This document shows positions 20,001 through 27,375 of a stretch of 64,000 nt of DNA, in pieces. The stretch is taken from NCBI GenBank assembly GCA_020073565.1, contig JAIQEY010000019.1, forward strand, positions 1-64,000, in the 5' to 3' direction. Position numbers and translations under genes: made by a program. Position 1 is the first letter of the stretch; each line of letters starts with the position of its first letter. This DNA is from Terriglobia bacterium (lineage in GTDB: Bacteria > Acidobacteriota > Terriglobia > Terriglobales > Acidobacteriaceae). Under the pieces are notes generated by a model, which was not told the origin of the DNA, did not search any database, and saw only the letters and a program-made list of their open reading frames with translations.

Positions 20001-20703
20001 GCACGCCAACAACTATGACAGCAACTACTACGCGATCGACCATCGAATTGCATGGGGACCGGTTGATTTCAACCGCAACCATGTATTCGTGCTCAACACG
20101 GTGTACGAACTGCCGTTCGGCAAAGGCAAGACGTACATGGGCGATATCAGCCGGGGCCTCGACTTTCTGGTGGGTGGATGGCAATTGAGCAACACCACCA
20201 ACTGGAGCAGCGGGCTGCCGTGGACGCCCAAATTTTCCGACGGCGGCTGCAATGCCGAACAGGATGTGGGCATTTGCCGTCCGAACAAAGGAACCGGCTC
20301 ATTCCACACGGGAGTGGGTGACTTGGACCCTGTTAATCACTCGATCGTGTTCTTCACGCCGATTAGTGACATCACCAAGACCTCAGGGCAGGCGTTCGCG
20401 GATCCAACAAAAGGTAATCTGGGAAACATTGGCCGCAACTCGTTCCATGGACCAGCGGGCTTCTACTCCGACCTGTCGGTATCGAAGAACTTCTCGATCA
20501 CCGAGAGGGTCAAGGCTAAGTTCGTGATGGATGCCTTCAACGTGTTCAATCACCCGGTGTATGCCTTCAGTGCAAATAACGGAGCCAATAATTGCATTGA
20601 CTGCGCAAACGCTAAGGCGTCGGACAACAACGGGAAGATCACTAGTCTGGAGGGTGGAACCAGCATGCGTGCCCTGCAATGGGCGATTCGGTTCGATTTC
20701 TAG
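17008..20703 (+). CDS. TonB-dependent outer-membrane receptor with N-terminal carboxypeptidase-regulatory domain (Oar-like)
   Basis: A 1231-residue outer-membrane transporter. A signal peptide (ITIAVIVSLCICLATL, cut after ARA) precedes a CarboxypepD_reg-like beta-sandwich at about residues 32-115 (GIIGTVTDPQGAAVANAKV). A plug domain follows (ETVEVTGEAPQL onward), then a long 22-strand-type barrel ending in Phe (RALQWAIRFDF), the usual barrel-assembly signal. The frame extends upstream to 16876, but the ATG at 17008 has GGAGGCGAG before it and begins the signal peptide. Such Oar-like receptors are the main TonB receptors of Acidobacteriota, probably importing oligosaccharides. It is flanked by two TPR genes and ends at a strong terminator. 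No SusD homologue is present. Confidence 0.92.
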   Translation: MAKQITIAVIVSLCICLATLTPQSARAQAVYGGIIGTVTDPQGAAVANAKVTVLDEGKGTSDSTTTNESGNYSAGHLIAGTYTVRVEAPGFKVSEQKGVLVNVDSNARVDLQFQVGGTSETVEVTGEAPQLKTDRADVAVSFNEKYVEDLPILNRNFTQIQLLSPGSQKLTGWSHAATENPQGGQQIFSQGQHFSGTGFELDGTDNQDPILGIIVINPNLDAVTEAKVALQNYDAEFGKAVASLVTGVTKSGSNQLHGSGFYFLRSDGFQARDPFTQDPGKPLPKAKWQQFGGTVGGAIIKDKLFFFGDYQGTRQTNGISSQFSLPTALAQSTCNPATNAASVSPGYCNLSDYIDHGGNAGEGKGQIFDPGTGTPKSGKGGDRTPFGPQVAAGCASNCIPIGMISPQAGAILAKFSSLTLANTALTNNFVGSGSGPFTQNSFDTRIDYNASASLSIFGRYSLSHYSLSGKGMLGDLGGSGTGLLGLAGSSITHNQSLATGFNKTFSSSLLMDFRFGYFKYNPVAKKPDGGTPMNDFGIGVDGNLANTDDPKTAGLGFFDMENVLSDFGDGLGVARCNCPLTESEQQFQFVNNWTKVYGNHQFKFGADIRYAMNFRLPSDNNRTGEYGFHHNATSSGNGGPNSGHAEGFGGLDIATFLLGDVTQLQRYTNNPAAGGSPAERQKRWFFYGQDTWRASSKLTINYGLRWEIYFPETVNAKGAGGFANIVDLGGTGAIRVAGTSGIGTNGNVKNDFKAFAPRLGIAYQLTPKTVVRMGYGRSYDIGVFGSNFGHTVTQNLPVLLKQNLKASNRASGDDDYNPIFTLADGPILPNFHDSDINSNGLIPFTALKGEVSGTHIRPERQVLPAVDAWNATVQRQITNTISTEVSYVGSKGTHGFSGNGPNYDVNPVSMALYGVIDPNTITLANPKGSAYDSNLRRPLCRPVFGGTPGAPDNQCTGIGFDLGNYYGNDAASTYNAFEVKVDKRFAKGLQFLTHYTFSHANNYDSNYYAIDHRIAWGPVDFNRNHVFVLNTVYELPFGKGKTYMGDISRGLDFLVGGWQLSNTTNWSSGLPWTPKFSDGGCNAEQDVGICRPNKGTGSFHTGVGDLDPVNHSIVFFTPISDITKTSGQAFADPTKGNLGNIGRNSFHGPAGFYSDLSVSKNFSITERVKAKFVMDAFNVFNHPVYAFSANNGANNCIDCANAKASDNNGKITSLEGGTSMRALQWAIRFDF

Positions 20704-20730
20704 AACCCGTCACTGTAACTTTCTGTCCCG

Positions 20731-20761
20731 GAGGGAGTCTTCTCAGACTCCCTCATTTTTT
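20731..20761 (+). terminator. Rho-independent terminator after the TonB receptor gene
   Basis: A perfect 10-bp stem, GAGGGAGTCT (20731-20740) with AGACTCCCTC (20745-20754), a 4-nt loop, then ATTTTTTT. It lies 28 bp past the receptor stop codon. Confidence 0.93.
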
Positions 20762-20787
20762 GTGCTCTAATCAGGGCGAGCGCTCCC

Positions 20788-21858
20788 ATGGTGACCGATA
20801 TGTTCCCCGTGAAATTCGCCGTGCTGATCCTGCTGGCGTCGGCGATGTCCGTCGGGCAAGAACCCGTCCCGCAAGAACGAAAGGATGCAAATACGTCCCC
20901 GGCCCCGGCTGCCACTGAAGCAGCCGGATCGGAGTTCCTGCAACCAAGAAAGCTTGTGCAGCAAGGTAAATACGACGAGGCCATAACGGAACTCCAGCGA
21001 CTCTCTACGTCGCAACCGGGCTTGAGAGGAATTGCACACGAGTTGGGGAGCGCTTACTACGCAAAGGGCGATTACCAGCAGGCAATCGTCACACTCAAAA
21101 AGGCTTTTGACGAAGACAAAGATGACCGCGAGAGCACTCAACTTCTCGGCCTCTCTTCTTATCTTGCGGGCCGGCCCGCCGAGGCGATTCCTTATCTTGA
21201 GAAGGTTCAGTCGTGGTTTCCACGGGCCAACGTCGATGCAGCGTATATTCTCGGGATCTGCTACATCCAGACCAAGAACTATCCCAAGGCCCGCACGGCG
21301 TTCGCCCGCATGTTCGACGTGCCAGCGGATTCGGCGGCCAGCTACCTGTTTACGGCGCGCATGCTGCTGCGGCAGGAATTCGATCCAGTGGCGGAGGAGT
21401 ACGCCCTGAAGGCAACGACCGTTGACCCCAAGCTTCCCGGAGCGCACCTGATGCTCGGGGAGTTGTATCTTTATAAATCGCGCGTTCCGGAGGCGATTGA
21501 GCAATTCCAGCAGGAATTGAGCCTGAATCCCGCGAACGCCAATGCTTATTACAAGCTGGCGGATGCTTACTCGCGCATCCAGAAGTTTGACGACGCGGAG
21601 CGCCTTTTGCAGCGCTCGATCTGGCTGGACGCGACTTCGACCGGACCGTACATCCTGATGGGAAAGGTTCTGGAGAAAAAGGGCGAGTTCGAACTGGCGG
21701 TGCGAGCGCTGCGGCACGCGACTGCCATGGATCCCAACAATCCCATGACGCACCACGTTTTGGGACAGACATACCGCGACATGGGCAGACAGGAAGAGGC
21801 CGAGCAAGAGTTGAAAATCGCGGAGCAGTTGCGCACCAAACAGAATGCGCAGCCCTAG
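20788..21858 (+). CDS. Exported TPR-repeat protein
   Basis: A 356-residue protein with a signal peptide (FAVLILLASAMSVGQ) and about eight tetratricopeptide repeats, e.g. GKYDEAITELQRL, GDYQQAIVTLKKAF, GEFELAVRALRHA. The ATG at 20788 is used; a second ATG at 20800 would give the same mature protein. It follows the terminated receptor gene and its end lies close to the PfkB kinase start, so these two probably form an operon. It may serve as a scaffold beside the receptor; there is no enzyme domain. Confidence 0.84.
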   Translation: MVTDMFPVKFAVLILLASAMSVGQEPVPQERKDANTSPAPAATEAAGSEFLQPRKLVQQGKYDEAITELQRLSTSQPGLRGIAHELGSAYYAKGDYQQAIVTLKKAFDEDKDDRESTQLLGLSSYLAGRPAEAIPYLEKVQSWFPRANVDAAYILGICYIQTKNYPKARTAFARMFDVPADSAASYLFTARMLLRQEFDPVAEEYALKATTVDPKLPGAHLMLGELYLYKSRVPEAIEQFQQELSLNPANANAYYKLADAYSRIQKFDDAERLLQRSIWLDATSTGPYILMGKVLEKKGEFELAVRALRHATAMDPNNPMTHHVLGQTYRDMGRQEEAEQELKIAEQLRTKQNAQP

Positions 21859-21877
21859 CCGGCGGTGCGTGGTCGTG

Positions 21878-22786
21878 ATGGCTGATCAACGTCGAAAAAT
21901 CGTCGGACTGGGCGAGATTCTCTGGGACATGCTGCCCAATGGGAAGCAACTGGGGGGCGCGCCTTCGAACTTCGCGTACATATCGAGCTTGCTCGGCAAT
22001 GAGGGCATCGTCGCGAGCCGCATTGGACGCGACGCTCTCGGCAACGAGGCGGTACAACAGTTAGCGAAGCTGGGAGTGGGCACGGCTTCCGTCCAGGCCG
22101 ATCCTGTTCATCCGACGGGCACCGTGCAAGTCGAAGTAGATCATGCCGGCCAGCCCAGGTTTGAGATCGCCGAGGCAGTGGCCTGGGATTTTCTGGAGTG
22201 GACACCCGCCTGGCAGTATCTGGCTGCGCAATCGGACGCCATTTGTTTCGGATCGCTCGCCCAGAGGGCTCAGACGAGCCGCGCGACCATCCGTCAGTTC
22301 CTGGGCGCGGCCAACAAGAATGCTGTGCGGATCTTCGACGTCAACCTCCGCCAGACGTTTCATTCGCCGGAGGTCCTCGCGGATTCGATGAAACTCGCGG
22401 ACATCGTGAAGCTCAATCACGAGGAGTTGCCGCGCATCATGCAGATGTTCGGCCTTTCGCATCGTGACGAGATCGCGTCGGCGGACTCGCTGGTCGAGTT
22501 ACACGATCTCAAGCTGATCTGCGTGACCCGTGGGTGTCACGGCAGCCTGCTGATTAACCACCAAGGACTGGATGAGCATCCCGGATACCGGATCCAGATC
22601 GGGGACGCGATTGGAGCCGGGGATGCGTTCACGGCAGCTCTGGTGTACGAGTATCTGCAAGGGGCGCCCATCACCCGCATGAACGAAACCGCCAACCGCA
22701 TGGGGGCCTGGGTGGCGAGCCGAGTGGGTGCAATGCCGGTGCCGCGAGAGGGCGGCATTCAGGACGAACTCTCGCACATCGGCTAG
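21878..22786 (+). CDS. PfkB-family sugar kinase (fructokinase-like)
   Basis: A 302-residue cytoplasmic ribokinase/PfkB-family enzyme. It has the N-terminal motif GGAPSNFAYISSLLG and the C-terminal motif GDAIGAGDAFTAAL, which carries the catalytic Asp and the anion hole. FDVNLRQTF (RxxF-type segment) and KLNHEELPRI are typical of fructokinases. It would phosphorylate fructose or a related sugar with ATP. The frame begins at 21845, overlapping the TPR gene end; I prefer the ATG at 21878. Its place next to a sugar-uptake receptor supports a catabolic role; the exact sugar is not certain. Confidence 0.87.
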   Translation: MADQRRKIVGLGEILWDMLPNGKQLGGAPSNFAYISSLLGNEGIVASRIGRDALGNEAVQQLAKLGVGTASVQADPVHPTGTVQVEVDHAGQPRFEIAEAVAWDFLEWTPAWQYLAAQSDAICFGSLAQRAQTSRATIRQFLGAANKNAVRIFDVNLRQTFHSPEVLADSMKLADIVKLNHEELPRIMQMFGLSHRDEIASADSLVELHDLKLICVTRGCHGSLLINHQGLDEHPGYRIQIGDAIGAGDAFTAALVYEYLQGAPITRMNETANRMGAWVASRVGAMPVPREGGIQDELSHIG

Positions 22787-22800
22787 CCTTTATTCACACC

Positions 22801-22959
22801 TGGGTGGAGCAGGCCTTTAGGCCTGCAGGAACAGTCAAGAAACATGCGGGCTTTAGCCCCTGAGGTACGCTGCCCACGGGAGAGTATCCCTACCTCAGCG
22901 GCTGAAAGCCGCCTTAAAAGTAAACCCTAAATGCAGGGCTGGAAGCCCTGCTCCACCCA
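22801..22959. repeat. Palindromic REP/MITE-like element (159 bp)
   Basis: Terminal inverted repeats TGGGTGGAGCAGG (22801-22813) and CCTGCTCCACCCA (22947-22959) continue inward imperfectly to about 28 bp. A second nested pair, around GGGCTTTAGCCCCTGAGGTA and TACCTCAGCGGCTGAAAGCC, makes the whole unit fold on itself. It is noncoding and lies between the PfkB gene and the convergent trehalase gene. A 19-bp piece (22847-22865) recurs in inverted orientation inside the CHAT gene at 39453-39471. Confidence 0.75.
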
Positions 22960-23024
22960 GGGCCCTCGCTTTGCGCATGAATAATGCAGGTTAAGGGTTC
23001 GGCTGGACAGTGGAAGCACTCGGT

Positions 23025-24737
23025 TCAGTTGGCTTTTTGCGAAGAACCCGAGGCGTTCTTCTCGAGAGCCTCCGCCGCTGCTTTGGGCAACGCGTGCAGC
23101 AGTTCAAGAAAAGCTGCGTTCGTCCAGCCAAAGCCGATCACGTTCGCTTGATAACCCACTTCCACTTGAGATTCTGAAGACCCAGTCACTACGTTGTACT
23201 TTTCCCGGATCGTGCCGTCGTGCGCGAAATTCTCTAACACGGTGGACAGAAACTTGGAAGACAGCCGGTCGGCATCATCACTAAATCCGTAGCGGCGGAT
23301 TCCCTGGATCGCGAGCATTTCGACCGGCGCCCAGCCATATGGGTAATCCCATTGCGCTCCGGAATGTTCAGGACTCATCGCCAGCCCGCCTGGTTGCTCA
23401 AACGTGGAAAGGTTCTTCACGACGGCCTTCGCTTGCTCTGGAGTCGCCAGCCCCGCCCATAACGGATAGTAAGTCGTAAGGTAGCGATAACTCGATCTCT
23501 TCCCTTCCGTAAAGTCATAATCAAAGAAAAACCCACGCTCGCCATCCCAAAGATACTTTTCCATGTCTTGCTTACGGGCATCTGCACGCTCTCGCCACGT
23601 TTTGGCCTCAGAGCGCTTACCCAGTACCTCGCTGATTTCCTCCATATCCCTTTCGGTCTTATAAAGCAGACTGTTCAGACAAACCGGGGCAAAGTGGTGA
23701 GTGGCCGCGCCGTACGCACCGAAACGAAAAGAAATGTCGAACCCAGACTCGCGCATGGAACGATCGCCCTTGTAGTAGTCGGCGCTCAGGCGAATCGCGC
23801 GCTCGGGTTCGCATTCCGGTCGGGCCATGGTCATGGCAACGTCGCATACCGTGATGGCATAGCTTGATCCCGGACTGGTGGGCGCCTTCCCTTTTGCCTG
23901 CTCCACCAGGTAGTGATCGGCCTGCTCGGGATGAACCATGAAATGGCTGATTACCTTCCGGTAAAACCCGCCTTCGTCCTGCAGACCCTCGGGTGGCGGG
24001 CCCTCGCCAAAATCGTAATAACGGGCCAGCCCGGTAGATCCGGCCAGGTGCGGGTCACGCGCCCACATGGAGTAGTCCTTTTCCAGATATGGATAAGCGC
24101 GGGCCAACCACGCTGGATCGGCATGTCCGGATTGTCTCTCCGCCTCGTAGACGCCCAGCACCATCGAACTCAGGAAAGGTGGCTGCGAGCGCGTCAGGTA
24201 GTAAGTGCGGTTGGCATTGAGCAATGCCCCGTAATTCTCAATTTCAAAGAAGAAGTTCTCGACCATACCGCGCGCCAGGTCGGTACGGCCATCGCGCAGT
24301 AACCCCACTACAATGAAGTAACTATCCCACCCGTACATTTCGTTGAAACGCCCACCGGGCACGACGTACTTATTCGGGAGATACAGCAACCCGTGGGGCC
24401 GGAACGTTGAGGTATCAATTTCGCCCAGCTGATGGATCGGCTTGGGTAAGTGCTCGATCTCGACGTTGCAGTCGGTGTGAAGCTTTTCGACAGCGGGAGG
24501 CACGGCAAACCCGGCTGGCACATAGAGCACGGGGCTGACCTTCATCTTAGGATCGACAACGGAAGCACAATCGGTCATCGAGCGGGTCAGAGTGTCCCAA
24601 CCGCCCGCGATGTACTGACGGATGGGAGCCAGCCCTGCGGCTGCAGCCGGCTTTGGCTGGGCGACGGCGTAGGCAGTGGACAGTAGAGAGACGAGCAGGC
24701 AAATCAGACTTTGCGGGGAGAGTCTTGGGTTTCGCAT
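23025..24737 (-). CDS. treA: Exported alpha,alpha-trehalase (GH37)
   Basis: Hydrolyses trehalose to two glucoses, probably in the periplasm: the 570-residue protein starts with a signal peptide (LICLLVSLLSTAYAVA, cut before QP). Both trehalase signatures are present, PGGRFNEMYGWDSY at 127-140 and QWDYPYGWAP at 462-471. The catalytic acid is probably D334 in RESGFDISFRFG and the base E512 in IREKYN, by analogy with E. coli Tre37A. It converges on the PfkB gene across the palindromic repeat and would feed glucose to the transporters upstream. The assignment is firm; the symbol follows the periplasmic enzyme of E. coli. Confidence 0.93.
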   Translation of the reverse strand: MRNPRLSPQSLICLLVSLLSTAYAVAQPKPAAAAGLAPIRQYIAGGWDTLTRSMTDCASVVDPKMKVSPVLYVPAGFAVPPAVEKLHTDCNVEIEHLPKPIHQLGEIDTSTFRPHGLLYLPNKYVVPGGRFNEMYGWDSYFIVVGLLRDGRTDLARGMVENFFFEIENYGALLNANRTYYLTRSQPPFLSSMVLGVYEAERQSGHADPAWLARAYPYLEKDYSMWARDPHLAGSTGLARYYDFGEGPPPEGLQDEGGFYRKVISHFMVHPEQADHYLVEQAKGKAPTSPGSSYAITVCDVAMTMARPECEPERAIRLSADYYKGDRSMRESGFDISFRFGAYGAATHHFAPVCLNSLLYKTERDMEEISEVLGKRSEAKTWRERADARKQDMEKYLWDGERGFFFDYDFTEGKRSSYRYLTTYYPLWAGLATPEQAKAVVKNLSTFEQPGGLAMSPEHSGAQWDYPYGWAPVEMLAIQGIRRYGFSDDADRLSSKFLSTVLENFAHDGTIREKYNVVTGSSESQVEVGYQANVIGFGWTNAAFLELLHALPKAAAEALEKNASGSSQKAN

Positions 24738-24904
24738 AGGGGGATCGACTCATCATACTCTCACTGGCTTGCTGGTGAGCCCGTTCCGTTGTGGAGTTAT
24801 TGGCCAGGCGGCGCGCTGAATGGAGGGAATGCTGCGGCAAGAAAAAGACGGGCGAGGCGCCCGTCTCTCCACTGTGAAAATGAACGACCCGTTCGGTTGG
24901 GCCG

Positions 24905-27151
24905 TTATCGCCCGTGTCGGCTACCACCGCCACCGTGCGACGATCCACCTCCGCCGTGCGACGACCCTCCACCTCCGCCGTGCGACGACCCTCCACCTCC
25001 GCCGTGCGGCGATCCGCCGCCGCGAGGGCTAGGGGCTGAATACCCGCCACCACCACGCGGAGCGGAATATCCGCCGCCGCTGTTACCACGGGAAGTGCCG
25101 TACGATCCGCCGCCATATGAGGGACGACCGTACGAGTCTCCGCCCCTCGGCGTAACGATGGGCTGACGCATGTTTAGAGGCGGACGAGAGTAACCGCCGT
25201 AGCCACGGTTTTCCGGCCCCGCACTGCGAGGAGAACCGTAGGAACCGCGGCTTTCGACGCGACCCGCCGGCGGACTCCCTCTGCCTGACTCAAACGACGG
25301 GCGTGAGGGCATCGGCGAGAATTTCTGCCAGTCGTTATTGTTGCTGCTGCCCCTTTGGCGAACAACCGGTGAGCCACTCGAGTTGCCCGGTCTAGGCGCC
25401 GAACCCCAATTCGAATTGCCTCGCGGTTCCGGACGTGCCGGAGAATTATTCCCCGGCCCGGCTGACCGCGATCCAGGAATGCGGTTGGGGCCCGCTTCGC
25501 TGAAGCGCCGGAATCCGTTGTTCGAGTTGACACTCGAGTTGCTGTTTCCGGGTCGCGGAACTTCGCGGCCGTTTCCAGTCCACCTGCCAGCCGGCCGGTT
25601 AGTGTTCGAGATCTGCGATCCTCCCCGCTCAAACGAACGCGGGGCGGCGGTGCTGCCTCGAGCCGAAAAGAAGTGCTGATTCTGCGACACGTGCCGCATC
25701 GTCGAAGGAGCCGCCGAGCGTCCGCTGGCCGAGAAGCTCTCGCGGTGCGGTGTCACGGGCAGTCTGCCAGCGGTAAAGTGCGCATTCTGGAACTCCGCGT
25801 GACCCATCGGGCGAGGATTCATGTGGCCTGTGCCGAACTCGTGGCCCGAGACGGTCGTCCCGCCGCGGAAATGCGTGTTATTCAGCGCCAAGTGTACGTT
25901 CGAAAAACGCGTACCGCCGTGCAGCGGACGAAAGCCGCCACGGTTGTATGAGTTGATGTTGATCGAGTTGTAGCGCCCGCCCCACCGGCCCCACCACGGA
26001 TGGAAATGGTCACACGGTCCCAGCGGGAGCCAGCCGACCGAACCCCAGCCGAAGCCGAACCCGACGCCACCCCCGTAGCCGAAGAACGAAACGTACGCCG
26101 GCGCCCAGATCGGCCGGTAGTACGGATACCCGTAGACCGGACCAGGCCACCATCCCCAACCTCCGTCGAGATACATCCAGCGGCCATAGTGATACGGCGC
26201 CCAGCCCCAGGAATCATACGAAACCCAGGTCCATCCCCAATAGGGCTCGTACACCCAGCGACCCTCGCGGTAGGGAGCCCAGTCAGGGTCCACCGTGGGC
26301 CGCCACACTGGACCGTAATCCGGAACTTCCGTCCACACGCCATGGTTGTCGAGATCTTCGGCTCCCACGTAGTAGTCGTTGGTGTGACGCCGCGATACGG
26401 CATTGCGGATCATATTGTCGCGATCCGAGTTCCACTGGTCAAAGTCATCCCGGGCTGTCGCTTCGCCGATCTTGTACTGCACCTGATCGCCCGTGCCCTG
26501 CACGGTAATGAGTTGGCCCTGCGTCACGCGCGTGCCACCTTGCGGAGTGGTCACCTCCACTTCGCCTCTGCGGACCAGCACTTCGGTGTGATCGTCGGCA
26601 GTCACCAGAATCCGGAAGCTAGCTTCGCGGCGATTGGTTCGAATAGCAACGTTAGGCGTATCGATTTCAGCGTCCGCATCGCTGTTCTTGAAGACGGCGT
26701 AGCTCGCCATTCCGCGTCCCAGTTGAATCTGGATTTGCGAGCGGGTCAGAGTGTTGATGTTGGCCTGCGAACTTTGAGCGAGGCGGAGTATGTTGGCGTA
26801 GTCGAGCTGCAGTTCGGTGCGCGCTCGGTCGCCGGTGGAAACGCGGTCCCCTGCAACGACGGGAGCATTGAGCACGGCAGCGGACCAGGTACCGTTATCG
26901 CCTCGCAGCGTGGAAACATCGCCCTTGATCAAACTGATGCGCGCAACGCCATTGGTTTCCGCCGGCGCGCTGGTAGTCTGGGTGGTTTGGTCGTCGGCGC
27001 GTTGGTCGGGGAAACCCTGATCGTTGAGGTCGGGAGTTGCTTGCGAATCTTGATCCGACGCCTGATCGCCTGGGTTTTGAGCCCGGACGGCAGCTGGAAG
27101 CGTCATCGCCAATCCTAGTCCGAGGACTGCTGCCATTAGTCTGAACTTCAT
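24905..27151 (-). CDS. Exported FecR-domain protein with aromatic-rich core and Gly/Ser/His repeat tail
   Basis: 748 residues from the ATG at 27151, which follows GGAGGTG and starts a signal peptide (AAVLGLGLAMTLPAAVRA). The frame is open to 27238. Residues ~60-200 match a FecR domain (ARISLIKGDVSTLRGDNG; EVEVTTPQGGTRVTQGQ). A Trp/Tyr-rich segment follows (DWAPYREGRWVYEPYWG, WGWAPYHYGRW), as in DUF6600-type proteins. The last ~300 residues are low complexity (Gly, Ser, Arg, Asn), ending in GGGGSSHG units. It is not beside a sigma/TonB pair, so it is unlikely to be a classical FecR anti-sigma factor. A cell-surface or envelope role is a guess. Confidence 0.83.
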   Translation of the reverse strand: MKFRLMAAVLGLGLAMTLPAAVRAQNPGDQASDQDSQATPDLNDQGFPDQRADDQTTQTTSAPAETNGVARISLIKGDVSTLRGDNGTWSAAVLNAPVVAGDRVSTGDRARTELQLDYANILRLAQSSQANINTLTRSQIQIQLGRGMASYAVFKNSDADAEIDTPNVAIRTNRREASFRILVTADDHTEVLVRRGEVEVTTPQGGTRVTQGQLITVQGTGDQVQYKIGEATARDDFDQWNSDRDNMIRNAVSRRHTNDYYVGAEDLDNHGVWTEVPDYGPVWRPTVDPDWAPYREGRWVYEPYWGWTWVSYDSWGWAPYHYGRWMYLDGGWGWWPGPVYGYPYYRPIWAPAYVSFFGYGGGVGFGFGWGSVGWLPLGPCDHFHPWWGRWGGRYNSININSYNRGGFRPLHGGTRFSNVHLALNNTHFRGGTTVSGHEFGTGHMNPRPMGHAEFQNAHFTAGRLPVTPHRESFSASGRSAAPSTMRHVSQNQHFFSARGSTAAPRSFERGGSQISNTNRPAGRWTGNGREVPRPGNSNSSVNSNNGFRRFSEAGPNRIPGSRSAGPGNNSPARPEPRGNSNWGSAPRPGNSSGSPVVRQRGSSNNNDWQKFSPMPSRPSFESGRGSPPAGRVESRGSYGSPRSAGPENRGYGGYSRPPLNMRQPIVTPRGGDSYGRPSYGGGSYGTSRGNSGGGYSAPRGGGGYSAPSPRGGGSPHGGGGGSSHGGGGGSSHGGGGSSHGGGGSRHGR
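24925..25020 (-). repeat. 24-bp tandem repeat encoding GGGGSSHG units
   Basis: Four 24-bp units end to end (24925-24948, 24949-24972, 24973-24996, 24997-25020); the two middle ones are identical. Read on the reverse strand they code for the Gly/Ser/His tail of the FecR-domain protein. Confidence 0.85.
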
Positions 27152-27375
27152 ACGCACCTCCACCTTGCTCCGACAAATTTCCAGTCTGGAAGATTGCAGG
27201 CCGGGGGCCAATGGGGCGGGAAGGGCGAGAATCTGCAATGGGTTTTATTTCAGCAGGTTACAGAGATCGCCGGGACGGCATCGTGGTCTGAAGGCGGGCA
27301 GTTGGTGGCCGGGTTCAACCGGGGTGGTGGATTTCGGCCATAGGGCGCATCAGGGGGGCGGCGACCCGGTGGACC

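Noticed and set aside
24925..25020. Regular 24-bp direct repeats considered as a CRISPR array
   Set aside because: There are no spacers, the units are adjacent and in frame within a coding tail, and no cas genes are near.
26000..27118. 372-codon frame opposite the FecR-domain gene
   Set aside because: An antisense shadow of a high-GC gene; the reverse strand has signal peptide, ribosome site and recognised domains.
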